From Diogma glabrata (taxonomy: Eukaryota; Arthropoda; Insecta; Diptera; Cylindrotomidae), in NCBI GenBank assembly GCA_963693315.1, contig OY856188.1, forward strand, positions 95,847,745 through 95,911,744: DNA of 64,000 nt, given 5' to 3'. Positions 23,576 to 33,441 of this stretch are shown piece after piece. The translations under genes were made by a program, and so were the position numbers. A model generated the notes under the pieces. The model saw nothing but the letters and a program-made list of their open reading frames with translations, was not told the origin of the DNA and did not search any database. How positions within the stretch are numbered: the first letter of the stretch is position 1; each line of letters begins with the position of its first letter.

Positions 23576-23999
23576 ATAAATCAAATTTCTAAATAAAAAA
23601 ACCCTGATGATAAAAAACGCCCTTCTTATACAATCATCCAAGTTCAACTAAACGAAATAAGAGAATTTTACTCAAAATTTAATTTTTGAACAAAACTTAT
23701 CAAAGCAATTGTGATTATAATTTGAAAATAATTTTAATGAAATCAAAACAATTTGACCAATTGGAATCATACCAATTGAATAATGATAATTTTTTTATAG
23801 GAAAATTTTCATTAGACAACAGGTTAAGTTCATTAGGCTATAGGTTAGAAAACAATACAATAATACATACTATTGTTATCGACAAAACATACAAATAAAG
23901 CCGATATAATTAAATGGAAGAGAATAAAAATATATTTTTAAATCATTTCTATCTGTCTATATTTTTTAAATTAAATCTATCTATCATTTCTTAACGTTT

Positions 24000-24068
24000 C
24001 AAATTGCGTTGTGGATATCGTGCTCGACTGATGTTCTGTAGATAGTGAGTTCAATTGCGGGTATTGGA
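24000..24068 (+). repeat. tRNA-like fragment (possible SINE head)
   Basis: TTGCGTTGTGGATATCGTGC resembles a pol III A box and D arm. GAGTTCAATTGCGGG about 33 nt downstream resembles a degraded B box and T arm. I could not fold a full acceptor stem, so this is a tRNA-derived relic or chance, not a functional tRNA. Confidence 0.3.
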
Positions 24069-24409
24069 AATACTTTTGTGTTGTTTTTTTAATTTTTATT
24101 AAATACCATTAAAATTATTTTTTTTATTCATGAATTCATAAAAATAATAAAAATTTCTTCACACGAATTTTAAAAAATTGATCTATAACGCAGTTTTTTA
24201 AAGTTATATTGCTACTGTCTTTTGCAATTTGAATTCGAGTCATCATGCTGAATAAATATTGAATATATATAAAATTAAAAGTTTGTCTGTTTGTCTTTTA
24301 TGCATTAGTACAGTAATCATCATTAATACAGTTGTTGTGTACACTTAATTTGCTTTTTATTTGACTATCGTTTTAAACGGTAGTTTGCTTTGTTTTGTTG
24401 AACATGTTG

Positions 24410-25185
24410 AATGTTTTTTTTGTTGAACATAATTTTTATGAAATTAAAAATAACGTAAGAAAGATAGTATAACCTGAAACAATTACATTTGTATATCAAA
24501 GTTATATGTGTTGAAAATTTAACATCGTGTTACAGATTAAATCATCTTCACCAAATATGTTGTCAATTTGGAATTGTATATAATACATGTTTCTAAAATT
24601 AAGTGAAGACTTAATACATGTAACTTGAGACTTGAGAACATCGATTATATCGATTTTAAGCTCAAAATTACGAGACGGAAATTGTATAAATTCTATACAA
24701 AGAAGCATAGCTTATGTATGATTAAACATGGATGGCAATCAGAGATGGCACTAAGCTGATAGTGATTGGTAAACGGTAACAATGCGCATTAATACCAATG
24801 AATTTGCTTAGCTTTCCACAGGAATATTTGTAAAATTTTAGCTTGTTGATCTATGGGTGTGACAACCACGCGTACTTTAGTCCCTGCTATTGGCATATGA
24901 GTTATCTTGAGATATCGTATACCACTGGCAATAGCAATGCAATCTCATTAGCCAAAGTGATATCTTAGAGGTGCTGGTAGATGAAGTATTTTCAATCAAC
25001 GAAACCATCCCTTACTCTAAGTTATGGAATATTTTTTGATGATACACTATTTTTTTAAAATAATATTTGTTTGGTAGTAGAAATTACAAGGTGAGTTACA
25101 ACAACACACGAAAAACTTTTAAGAACAAGGTCCCACAACAACATGCTTTCTAAGGTGTTGATAGACGCAAATTTTTATATGATAT
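24410..25185. repeat. Dispersed repeat, copy A
   Basis: This segment is matched in inverted orientation by 35066-35830. Shared landmarks include GAAGCATAGCTTATGTAT, TAGTCCCTGCTATTGGCA-type sequence, TTATGGAATATT and ATGCTTTCTAAGGTGTTGAT. It carries no coding frame. The copies are diverged by many substitutions and small indels. Confidence 0.75.
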
Positions 25186-25479
25186 GTTTTGAGTACTTTA
25201 AATATAAAAATGTATATAATAGTAGCTTGGAATACTGATAGATATGAAACCCAGAATAATTTTAATGATTTTAATTTAAACATTCTGAAATTTTAATTTG
25301 CGATGCTACAATAATTGGAATATACAAAAAAATACTGCTATTTCACAGATTTAAGTTTTCGCTTCTGTCGGCAGTCCTTAACATTGCCTTTATTTTTATT
25401 AATTTGAATGGTAAAACATCGCCTGCTAAATTTAAAATGTTAAAAATTTTAATTTAGATGGTCACCACATAAGCACTTC

Positions 25480-26095
25480 CCTCAATCTAACCTTCTTCGG
25501 GATATAGAGAGGGTTAAGTAAAAGCAGGTCAGTCCCATCAATATAATACCTCAGATAATACTTTTCATGTAGATTAAAACTCCACAATCTTTATAAGTAT
25601 GGGGTTGGCTCTCTTCCTTCAATAGACAGAAACAATCGTCTCTCCTACACCCCAATAATTTTGAGATTTCTAAATCTGCAAGGTCCTGCATGAACACCTG
25701 TCAGCATTCTGATGTAGCTTTGACCTCTTTTATTAAACCTAAATAACTTCTTAGACTGCCCTTACCCCGAGGCGTTATTCTAGGCATGTACCGTACCGTT
25801 CTGACATACCGTTATTCTAGGCATGTACCGTACCGTTCTGACATAATGCTTTTTCTCATTTTTTCGTCGATTATTTTTGTCCTTAGTTCAAAGAATGGTC
25901 CAAGTCCGACGAAAGATGTTATGTGATCCTTCCTTGCTAATTCATCGCCTGCCCTATTACATGCGCTACTCGTATGATTAGGCATCTAGAAAGTAAGCTT
26001 GTTTAACTTGTTCACACTATTATGCATATGATGACTACTTGGCCGTCCAGAAATATGACAATTCTCTTGTTCTGATACTTTACTTTCAAGCAAAT
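25480..26095 (-). pseudogene. LINE relic: RNase H and C-terminal region (I/R1-type)
   Basis: On the minus strand a frame from about 26095 contains IVIFLDGQ, resembling the (I)FSDSQ strand of LINE RNase H. It is followed after a stop and a frame change by MPNHTSSACNRAGDELARKD, which matches the terminal RNase H motif (GHS...GNE.ADELAR) of I- and R1-type LINEs. Downstream, YIRMLTGVHAGPCR and PTPYL recall the conserved post-RNase H region with a Cys/His motif. Several stops and frameshifts and a tandem 37-bp duplication (25773-25846) show it is dead. The endonuclease and reverse transcriptase parts were not found upstream. Confidence 0.65.
25773..25846. repeat. 37-bp tandem duplication
   Basis: CGTTATTCTAGGCATGTACC with GTACCGTTCTGACATAC occurs twice, starting at 25773 and 25810, inside the LINE relic. 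Confidence 0.9.
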
Positions 26096-26738
26096 ATATA
26101 TATAAGCACATATTTCAACATGAAAGACGCTGGTGAAAGTGTAGGCCCTCAAATTTTTATCTTCCAAAATAAAATGCATAAAATTAAAAATCCGCTCTGA
26201 AAAACTGAATTTTCTTATTTTAATGTAATTTAATTGAAAAATAAATTTTTGTTCGTAGTAGGTTTTATCTTGTTTTACTTTAACTGTTTTACTTGCTCAA
26301 AAGAAAAGCGGGATAAAATTTCTTTTTTCTACCTATCCGTTATAAATACTTTTGAGTTTTTGGCTTTATTTTGGTCCTGTGTCGTTGCTTAGTAAGAAAT
26401 AGAAATATGTATGTTTGATTGATTTATAATTTTAGATAATGATTTCTTGTTTTTTTAATAAATTACTTTTGAATAATTTATTAATTAACAATTTTTCAAT
26501 TTGTTGGTACTGAATTTAGTGATGAAGTTAAAAAAATTATTGTCTTTTATTATTTACAAACCGAATTTAAAATAAAAATTTAACAATACAATTTGATTAA
26601 TTGTTTTCGATTTTTATTTTGTTGATTATTTAAATTAGATTTAAATAATGTATTTTGATTATTATTTTTATTATTTAATTAATTTTTAATATATTTTATT
26701 TCTATTCGTACACACATGTATCGTATTTTCCTTTTTTA
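26096..26738. other. AT-rich stretch, no feature recognised
   Basis: Nothing recognisable on either strand. Confidence 0.5.
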
Positions 26739-26805
26739 CTAGCAGGACCCGGCGTGCTTTGCTACGCTTATAAATAAAGTTTGTGCACAGACATTTTGTT
26801 GACGT

Positions 26806-26819
26806 AGTAGCCATGATTT
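26806..26819. repeat. Left target-site duplication of RTE-like LINE
   Basis: AGTAGCCATGATTT, repeated exactly at 30242-30255. The related Helitron end at 58.2 kb has the corresponding unduplicated site (GTAGAAGCAATGATTTCAAA). Confidence 0.9.
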
Positions 26820-26979
26820 GGGTAGCGAAAATCCGAAAATCTACGTCCACGCCGTGCTACCTGGGTAACGCTAACAGAATTAGGTTGGTGAAGTTGAGAG
26901 GAGCAGAGTAAATACTGCTTATACTCAATGATTCTGCACCATGGCGAGTCATTGGCGCCATAAAACCAATGCAACTCAA

Positions 26980-27141
26980 GCGTCTGTTCTCCATGTTAGG
27001 GGCGGCTTGGAGCGGGCGTCTGTCTTGGATCAAGCGGCTCGCTATATAAATGTGTAGGAAGCGTCTGTTCTCCATGTTAGGGGCGGCTTGCAGCGGGCGT
27101 CTGTCTTGGATCAAGCGGCTCGCTATATAAACATGTAAAAA
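26980..27141 (+). repeat. Two 81-bp 5' UTR monomers of the LINE
   Basis: Units starting at 26980 and 27061 share GCGTCTGTTCTCCATGTTAG, GGATCAAGCGGCTCGCTATA and TAAA with few changes. GC-rich tandem monomers at the 5' end of a LINE recall promoter monomers of other LINEs. A promoter role here is inferred. Confidence 0.85.
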
Positions 27142-27195
27142 GGTTGTTTCTGGTGACCTTAAGATGCAGAACGAACCCATTCACGAAAATTTGGG

Positions 27196-27960
27196 TTGGG
27201 CGAAGGGCTAACACCCCATTTCCGTAAAAAAATTATTGTCATGAATTCTGTACACAGGCCTCGGAATATCTCGGAATCATTATTGGAACGACCTCGGAAA
27301 CTGTACCCGGACTACGATTTAAAAATGGGAACCTGGAACGTGCTAAGCCTTAGAAGACCAGGAGATCTCCTAAAACTCACACAACAAGTCGAGAGCTACA
27401 CACTAGATATAGTGGCATTACAAGAACTAAGATGGCCAGGTAGTGGAATCCATGAAACAGCGAAAGGATACACTCTTTATTATTGCGGTCATCAAAACGG
27501 AGGAGAATTTGGAGTTGGCTTTCTTATACACCGTCGCGTGAATCAGCATGTTATCGACTTCTGCCCAATTAATATGCGGTTATGCACACTGAGAATCCGC
27601 ACGCAAAAATTCAATGTAACGATCGTCAATGTTCATGCACCTACTGAAGATAAAGCAGATGATATTAAAGACCTGTTCTTCCTAGAACTCGAAGAAGTCA
27701 TCAATACAATCCCGCGGCACGATATAAAAATCGTGGTAGGTGACTTTAATGCTCAAATCGGTAGGATTGCAGAACTTAAAACACATATCGGCCCTAACAG
27801 CTTGCATCATATCAGCAACAATAACGGTTTTCGCGCAGCCGAGCTGGCTATGATGTATGATCTAGTAATTTCCAGCACTTTCTTCCCTCACAAGAGAATC
27901 ACAAGGCAACGTGGAAATCAAATGACGGAAGAACGGAAAATCAAATCGATCACGTCATGA
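27196..27960 (+). CDS. RTE-like LINE ORF, endonuclease part (frameshifted)
   Basis: This 254-residue frame holds most of an AP-type endonuclease that nicks target DNA to prime reverse transcription. Visible motifs are MGTWNVLSLRRPG (from residue 44), the catalytic ALQELRWPG, VNVHAPTEDK and GDFNAQIG. The domain's last motifs are in the next frame: after about 27900 this frame drifts into TRQRGNQMTEERKIKSITS, whereas the +1-type frame continues with a normal NQIDHVMIS segment that joins the downstream ORF. One lost base near 27900 therefore explains the split. The first ATG at 27196 lies well upstream of the conserved core, so the true start may be this or the one at 27241. Otherwise the domain looks undamaged. 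Confidence 0.85.
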   Translation: MGEGLTPHFRKKIIVMNSVHRPRNISESLLERPRKLYPDYDLKMGTWNVLSLRRPGDLLKLTQQVESYTLDIVALQELRWPGSGIHETAKGYTLYYCGHQNGGEFGVGFLIHRRVNQHVIDFCPINMRLCTLRIRTQKFNVTIVNVHAPTEDKADDIKDLFFLELEEVINTIPRHDIKIVVGDFNAQIGRIAELKTHIGPNSLHHISNNNGFRAAELAMMYDLVISSTFFPHKRITRQRGNQMTEERKIKSITS

Positions 27961-30224
27961 TCTCTAAGAGACACTCCACAAGTGTAACTGACGTTCGATC
28001 ATACAGAGGTGCTGATATGGACACTGATCATATGCTTGTCATCTTTAAGTACAAGTGCAAATTATCATCTACATTTAACAGACAAGCAAAAAAGACCGTG
28101 CGCTGGAACGTCGATGCATTTAAACATCCGGAAACGCTGAAAAGATATCAGGAAATAATAACACAAAACATAGAAGAGCATGACATCTCTTTTGAGATGC
28201 CATTAAACATACAAGAAGAATGGCAAACGCTTCAATCAACCATTATAGCCGCAGCACAAACTACAATCGGAAAGCGGCCACCGAAATCACACAACGAATG
28301 GTTCGACGACGAGTGCCACCAATCCGTTGAACATAAACAAAAACTGCGAGAAAAATGGTTAACAAGGAACACCCAAAGCTCCCAAGCTGATTATCTATGC
28401 GCCAGGAAAGCCTCAGCAAAACTTCTACGTAAAAAGAAACGCGAACACATGAAGAGCTGCATTGAAGACATCAACCAACATGCGGCCATCGGAAATTCAA
28501 AAGAGTGCTTTGCCAATGCACGGAATCTGACAAAAGATTTCCACCCAAGATCTACAGCCATCAAAAATGAAAATAATGAACTTACAACAAGTGAACGTGA
28601 TGTGCTGGCAGTGTGGCGATCCCACTTTCAAGACCTATTGAATAGGACGAATGAAGTTCATCCTATTCGAGCAATTGCTCCAACAAATGAGGAGATTTTT
28701 GTCCCTTATCCAGCAATAGAAGAAGTGGAAGCTGCAATTAAAAAACTGAAAAATGGCAAATCACCAGGTTTCGATGGAATTCCCGCAGAACTTTTGAAAA
28801 ATGGAGGAGCAGCTCTGGTCTCACGTATATACGATCTGATTCTTGCAATCTGGGACCAAGAAGAACTACCTGCTGAATGGAAAACAGCTCTCATTGTTCC
28901 GCTACATAAGAAAGGTGACCGTCTAAAGTGTGCGAATTATCGTGGCATCGCACTGTTGAACACAGCATATAAAATACTAGCTAATGTCGTACTTGCTCGA
29001 CTCATCCCGTTCGCCGAATCTATCATCGGTGACTATCAGTGTGGTTTTCGTCCCAACCGCTCAACCACAGATCAATGTTTTACATTAAGGATGATTCTGG
29101 AAAAATGTTGGGAGTACAACATCAGCATTCACCAGCTCTACGTTGATTTCAGGCAAGCATATGATAGTATCATCCGCGACAACCTCTGGTCCGCACTCAT
29201 ATGCCTTGGTATCCCAGAGAAACTTGTTTCTCTGTGCAAACTCACAACATCGGGATCAAACTGTAGAATAGTAATCGAAGGGTCAGTTTCTGATCCTTTC
29301 GATATAACATCAGGTGTTCGACAAGGTGATGCACTCGCGCCTGTACTGTTTAATTTGGCGCTGGAGTACGCGATAAGAAAAAGCCGAATTGAGACGCAAA
29401 ACTGCATATATAATAAATCTAGTCAAGTTCTTGGCTACGCAGATGATATTGTGCTTCTCGGACGTAGAACGAGCGATATTAAAGATAGTCTCTCTCAGCT
29501 TGAAAGAAGTGCTAAACGACTTGGATTATGCATCAACACCGGCAAAACTAAAGTGTTAACAACATCTAAGAACATACCTCCCGGAAATCTGGATACTGGC
29601 GACTACGAAGTTGAACGCGTGGAAAACTTCAAATACCTCGGGTCTGTAATAACATCGTCAAATGACATGCAGGCAGATATCAAAGCCCGTGTCTCTGCTG
29701 CATACAGAGTTTTCGACGCATACTCAAAACTTCTGCGATCAAAACATCTTTCGCGGTCGTGTAAACTCACACTTTACAAAGCATTAATTCGACCTGTGCT
29801 TACATTTGGAAGTGAAAGCTGGACACTGACTTCCTCCGATTGTAGAATTTTATCAACATTCGAGAGGAAGGTCATACGAACAATTTATGGTCCATGCAAA
29901 GTTTCTGAAAATCAGTATAGAATCCGAATGAATCACGAAATCAGACAGCTTCTTGGAGGCTGCGATGTAATCGGATTCATTAAATCTAACCGGATCAGAT
30001 GGTTTGGTCATATAGAAAGGGCTCCATTAGATAGAATGATAAAAAAAGCGTCCCAACAACAACCAGCTGGTGTTCGTCGAAGAGGAAGACCTAGACAACG
30101 CTGGCGTGATGACATCATCCAAGACCTTCGTGATATAGGATGTCGAAACTGGGGTCAACTGGTCATGGAACGAGATGATTGGAAGCTTATTGCACAGACG
30201 GCAAAATCCCTTCATGGGATGTAA
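27957..30224 (+). CDS. RTE-like LINE ORF, end of endonuclease plus reverse transcriptase
   Basis: This 755-residue frame overlaps the previous one by four bases (ATGA). It starts with the last endonuclease motif (MDTDHMLVIF, about residue 22). After a basic linker it carries the reverse transcriptase: KNGKSPGFDGIPAELLK, NYRGIALLNTAYKIL (about 328), GFRPNRSTTDQ, LYVDFRQAYDS (about 397), SGVRQGDALAP, and the catalytic GYADDIVLLG (YADD at about 494-497). The C-terminal part holds SGSESWTL-like and RIRWFGHIERA motifs, then RGRPRQRWRDD near 710, all common in RTE and related LINE proteins. No RNase H domain follows. The ATG overlap is probably not real two-ORF coding, but the result of a single base loss in one long ORF. 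Confidence 0.9.
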   Translation: MISKRHSTSVTDVRSYRGADMDTDHMLVIFKYKCKLSSTFNRQAKKTVRWNVDAFKHPETLKRYQEIITQNIEEHDISFEMPLNIQEEWQTLQSTIIAAAQTTIGKRPPKSHNEWFDDECHQSVEHKQKLREKWLTRNTQSSQADYLCARKASAKLLRKKKREHMKSCIEDINQHAAIGNSKECFANARNLTKDFHPRSTAIKNENNELTTSERDVLAVWRSHFQDLLNRTNEVHPIRAIAPTNEEIFVPYPAIEEVEAAIKKLKNGKSPGFDGIPAELLKNGGAALVSRIYDLILAIWDQEELPAEWKTALIVPLHKKGDRLKCANYRGIALLNTAYKILANVVLARLIPFAESIIGDYQCGFRPNRSTTDQCFTLRMILEKCWEYNISIHQLYVDFRQAYDSIIRDNLWSALICLGIPEKLVSLCKLTTSGSNCRIVIEGSVSDPFDITSGVRQGDALAPVLFNLALEYAIRKSRIETQNCIYNKSSQVLGYADDIVLLGRRTSDIKDSLSQLERSAKRLGLCINTGKTKVLTTSKNIPPGNLDTGDYEVERVENFKYLGSVITSSNDMQADIKARVSAAYRVFDAYSKLLRSKHLSRSCKLTLYKALIRPVLTFGSESWTLTSSDCRILSTFERKVIRTIYGPCKVSENQYRIRMNHEIRQLLGGCDVIGFIKSNRIRWFGHIERAPLDRMIKKASQQQPAGVRRRGRPRQRWRDDIIQDLRDIGCRNWGQLVMERDDWKLIAQTAKSLHGM

Positions 30225-30241
30225 ATGCCAGAGAGAGAGAG

Positions 30242-30255
30242 AGTAGCCATGATTT
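30242..30255. repeat. Right target-site duplication of RTE-like LINE
   Basis: Exact copy of 26806-26819, directly after the (GA)n tail. Confidence 0.9.
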
Positions 30256-30491
30256 CAAAAACAGAATTACAGTAATTACTTTGATCTTAATCACTCACAA
30301 AATCTCTCAAAATTTTATTTTTACACCATATAGCGTAAAAGTTTTGTTTATTTAACATTGGTCGCATATTGCCGCTATCTCATAACAAAGAAAACTTGAG
30401 AAAACTCGTAAAGATAACATTCAATTAACATTGGGTCATTTTTATTGCAACTTATTTATTTTAATATGGAACGAATTTCAAAATGTCGTTT

Positions 30492-30739
30492 TATACCACG
30501 TTTACAGCGACATAGCAAATTAGTAGATAGTATATTAATTTTTGAGAAAAGAAGATGGTGTAAAAATCAAAGATTTTTATTTGCAATGGTATTCACAGGG
30601 TGAAGTATTAAATTTAAAAAAAATTGATTTTTGTAAGCCTAGATATCAAATTAATTGCAAGATTTTAAAATAAACAGTGTTTACAGCACAGATTTAAATT
30701 ACATCTACTAATTTGCTATGTCGCTGTAAACTTGGTATA
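30492..30739. mobile_element. TA-flanked MITE with about 40-bp inverted repeats
   Basis: The left end reads TATACCACGTTTACAGCGAC followed by ATAGCAAATTAGTAGAT. The right end is its near-perfect inverse (30701-30739). TA at both sides suggests a Tc1/mariner-type TA duplication. It lies in the Helitron 3' region. Confidence 0.85.
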
Positions 30740-30751
30740 GATTCTATTTAT

Positions 30752-31060
30752 TTATTCGAGTACTTGTGGGTACACTATATTTTTTATGTTTCCGTCTGGT
30801 GCGTACAGGAATAAATCAGAAGCTTTTCCTAACGCGCCAGCCACATATAGTTGTCCATGTCCAGTTGAGAAGAACGGATTCTTCAAATCTAGTCCACATA
30901 CTTGCAGTAACTCTCCGTGTGCTTTGTCGATGGTAATTGCAAAAGCGAGTGAAACTAAACGTTTGAATCTGTTGGGATCATTGAAATATGGCCTGTCTGT
31001 CGTGGCAACACTACATCTTCCTCTTCGAATTTTCCACTCAAAATTGTAGCTTCAATGACA
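30752..31060 (-). pseudogene. Helitron PIF1-type helicase, C-terminal fragment
   Basis: The minus strand encodes MMNNVIEATILSGKFEEEDV, then, after a frame change near 30955, KRLVSLAFAITIDKAHGE, LQVCGLDLKNPFFSTGHGQL, YVAGALGKASDLFLYAPDG and NIKNIVYPQVLE before the stop at 30752-30754. This follows the end of Helitron Rep/helicase proteins (VIEA.ILTG..., FAMTINKAQGQSL, HGQLYVACSRV, YAPxGKTKNVVY). The helicase unwinds DNA during rolling-circle transposition. The C-terminal stop is preserved, but the frameshift and the loss of everything upstream make it a relic. The plus-strand open frame over the same bases is a shadow. Confidence 0.85.
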
Positions 31061-31121
31061 TTGTTCATCATCTTTTTCACTGCAGTTCAAAAAAGTTTGT
31101 GCAATTTCAAAATATGTGACA

Positions 31122-31181
31122 TATTTGAAATTACAATATGTGTCACAACAACACATAAAAACCTTTAAGACATAAGCTCTA
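31122..31181. repeat. TIR-type repeat arm, split from its other half by a gypsy insertion
   Basis: AATTACAATATGTGTCACAA with CAACACATAAAAAC matches copy A near 25085 and, inverted, copy B near 35090-35130. The continuation is found after the gypsy element at 34719, so the repeat was the insertion target. Confidence 0.7.
31177..31181. repeat. Left target-site duplication (CTCTA) of the gypsy element
   Basis: CTCTA precedes the LTR start TGTAGCG at 31182 and recurs at 34719-34723 after the last LTR remnant. The flanks rejoin the repeat known from copy A (around 25130). Confidence 0.7.
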
Positions 31182-31535
31182 TGTAGCGTTCCTTCACTTT
31201 CGAATTTAAATTTTAAGGTTAAATATTTCAAAAGAAAGGTTACGCATACCTGAAGTATTAAACTAAACAAAATTATAGAAATTAATTAAATCAGCTGATA
31301 ACTTGAATTTTAAAATAAAAAAAAGAAATAAATTTTCATATTAATAAATATATTAAAAAATAATTTTATATCGAGTCAAACAATCTGAGTGTTCACACAT
31401 CTAAATTAAAAATTAAATTATTTGATTTTTTTTCTAAATATATTATTTGAAGTTCTACAATAAAAGTTTATTTCAAAAAAAATTAAATACATTAAAAACT
31501 AAAAGTTTTATTATTATAAACCATCAAACTCGATA
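31182..31535 (+). mobile_element. 5' LTR of the gypsy element
   Basis: It starts TGTAGCG after the CTCTA duplication and ends CTCGATA, two bases before the primer site. Its last 20 bp recur at 34699-34718. The 354-bp interior is AT-rich. Confidence 0.7.
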
Positions 31536-31537
31536 TA

Positions 31538-31557
31538 TGGTGACCCCGTTATACGAA
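31538..31557 (+). other. tRNA-Trp-type primer-binding site
   Basis: TGGTGACCCCG then TTATACGAAC resembles the complement of the tRNA-Trp 3' end (TGGTGACCCCGACGTGATTC...). The first 11 bases are exact and the rest is diverged. Confidence 0.65.
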
Positions 31558-31630
31558 CTATTTAAAACGTAACGCGGAAAATTTGGTTTATAATTGATGG
31601 AAATAAGTTTATTTGTTAAAAATAAGTGTA

Positions 31631-31710
31631 AGAAACTTTAAAATTTGTGAAATTGTGATACACTAAAATCAGAAACTTTAAAATTTGTGAAATTGTGATA
31701 CACTAAAATC
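31631..31710. repeat. Exact 40-bp tandem duplication in the gypsy leader
   Basis: AGAAACTTTAAAATTTGTGA with AATTGTGATACACTAAAATC occurs twice head to tail. Confidence 0.95.
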
Positions 31711-32579
31711 AATAAAAATTTTAAAATGTGGTCATAACGGTGTAAAACTGTTACATTATAACACAAAAAAACATTCTAAAAAGCGGTACAACATCATCAT
31801 AAATAAATTCATATAAAAAACTAGTACATAATAAAAATTCTTTGTTCAATAAAAACTGAGTGTTGTGCTAAAGCCATATTTTTATGTAAATTCAATAAAA
31901 AAACCGCACTTATTCTACAACAAGTTTCTCAGTGTTGTGAGATTATAGTAATAATACCATATAGTTATTATGTATATAGTTAGTACAGAACATATATATC
32001 TATATATATAGTTAAAGAATTTATTTGCTGATCATCAATGAAAACAATTATTGGCCATTAAGCAATAAGCCTGGAAAACCGATACAACTACGGTTACTGA
32101 AGATATATATACTATTTATTAATTAATCAAACTCAACGGAACATCAATTGGAGAAAAGCAACCTTGTTCAAGAACATATGGAATAACATAACAGATAAAA
32201 GCTTTTTAATTATTTATTTGAATTTAATTTTGAAATATTTTATTGATTTAAATTTAATAACATAATTTTTTTTATCTAAATTTAATTAATTTTCTTTAAA
32301 AAAATTTTGCATTATCTTTTTTTTGGAATTAATGAAATACTTTTTTGCAGGTTTCAATCAAATCAAATTAATTATCATTATATTAGTAAAAGAGTATACA
32401 ATCAGATGATCTTGATTTTTTTTAGAAATTATTTTTATATACAGTAAACATTGAAAACATATAAACATATCAATAATATTTATAGATACATAATTTGGTC
32501 GGTGCTTGCTCTCTTTCAAGTAACAATTTTATTTATTTAATATTATTTTTCTTCGTACATACTTTTTCTTTACTTTAAA
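31711..32579 (+). other. Gypsy 5' leader, AT-rich
   Basis: No recognisable feature between the 40-bp duplication and the gag ATG except AT-rich simple sequence. Confidence 0.5.
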
Positions 32580-33441
32580 ATGAGTGATACAGAAAACGAT
32601 AATAGTATTGAAACGAAAGAGCCTGGTCCTTCTGGCAATTCCAGGGTAGAATCAACAAATATTAAACTTCCTCCATTTTGGGGAAAAAAACCCACAGCTA
32701 TGGTTTGTTCAAGCGGAAGTACAGTTCACGGTTTATAATATTCGTAATGACTCTACAAAATACTGCCTCGCAGTAGCGGCATTGCCTCCACAGATATGCG
32801 AATCAGTATATGATATATTGATGAATACACCTAGAACCGATAAATATAATACGTTAAGAACTGCTCTAGTGAATCGTCACGCTCTCTCAGAAGAGAAACG
32901 TCTTGAAAAATTACTCGAACGGGCCGAATTGGGTGATCAAAAACCTTCAGAAGTATTAAGAGAAATGAAGAGGCTTGCAGGTGATTCAGTAAGTGATCAT
33001 ATCATTAAAAAATTATGGCTTCGAAGATTACCGAAATACATGACTGTTCCTTTAATTGCGGTGGGAGAAAAATCTATATCAGATCTCACAGATTTAGCCG
33101 ACAAGATTTATGAAGCAAGTGATTCTCCCAACGTGTTTGCAATTCAAAAACCAACATCAAGCACATCAAATTCCACACCCCAATATAACGAATTGAAAGA
33201 CCAAATTTCAAAACTCGAATCCGTGATACAAATTATGGCTATCCAGAATGGTGGTCCTCGTTCATACTCACCACATCGGCGACAAAATTTTCGACATTCG
33301 CGAGATAGATCTCGCAGTCGGTCCAGAAAACGATCATGGTGTTGGTATCACTCAAACTTTAAACACAAAGCTAGAAAGTGTATTGAACCTTGCGATTTTC
33401 AAAACAATTTTCAATCTAAAAATGATTCCCCAAACCAGTAA
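32580..33441 (+). pseudogene. gag: Gypsy Gag with one frameshift
   Basis: The ATG at 32580 opens MSDTENDNSIETKEPGPSGN and reaches the family motif IKLPPFWGK. At the seven-A run (about 32688-32694) the frame shifts by one; in the next frame PQLWFVQAEVQF and ALPPQICESVYDIL continue the capsid. The C-terminal half includes RLEKLLERAELGDQKPSEVL, LAGDSVSDHIIKKLWLRRLP and a basic tail. It ends with a short zinc-binding-like motif, CWYHSNFKHKARKC followed by IEPC (about 33343-33390). This is the common arthropod Ty3-type Gag that forms the particle shell and binds RNA. One extra A probably broke the frame. The stop is at 33439-33441, where the pol frame overlaps in -1. Confidence 0.85.

Larger units (their letters stand above)
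26820..30241 (+). mobile_element. Full-length RTE-like LINE
   Basis: The element is 3,422 bp, bounded by a 14-bp target duplication. It has a 376-bp 5' region with two 81-bp monomers, one endonuclease/reverse-transcriptase frame broken by a single frameshift, no RNase H, and a very short 3' end finishing in (GA)n. Single-ORF AP-endonuclease plus RT with a microsatellite tail is the RTE-clade plan. The near-intact frame and clean duplication point to recent insertion. Confidence 0.85.
26739..31060 (-). mobile_element. Helitron relic, minus strand, interrupted by later insertions
   Basis: The minus strand ends ...GGGTCCTGCTAG followed by T. This fits the Helitron rule of a CTRR 3' end inserted next to T, preceded by a short GC hairpin (GCGTAGC...GCACGCC). 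About 0.6 kb further in, excluding inserts, lies the C-terminus of a PIF1-type helicase (30752-31060), the expected order for an autonomous Helitron. The body is interrupted by an RTE-like LINE (26820-30241) and a MITE (30492-30739). Upstream of 31060 the helicase is lost, and repeat and gypsy sequence begins near 31120. The same 3' end occurs at 57113 and 58496. Confidence 0.75.

Noticed and set aside
24000..24068. Functional tRNA gene
   Set aside because: A- and B-box-like motifs are present, but no acceptor stem or clean anticodon arm could be formed.
30786..31049. Plus-strand 87-codon frame with several Cys
   Set aside because: It is antisense to the Helitron helicase C-terminus, which explains the sequence better.
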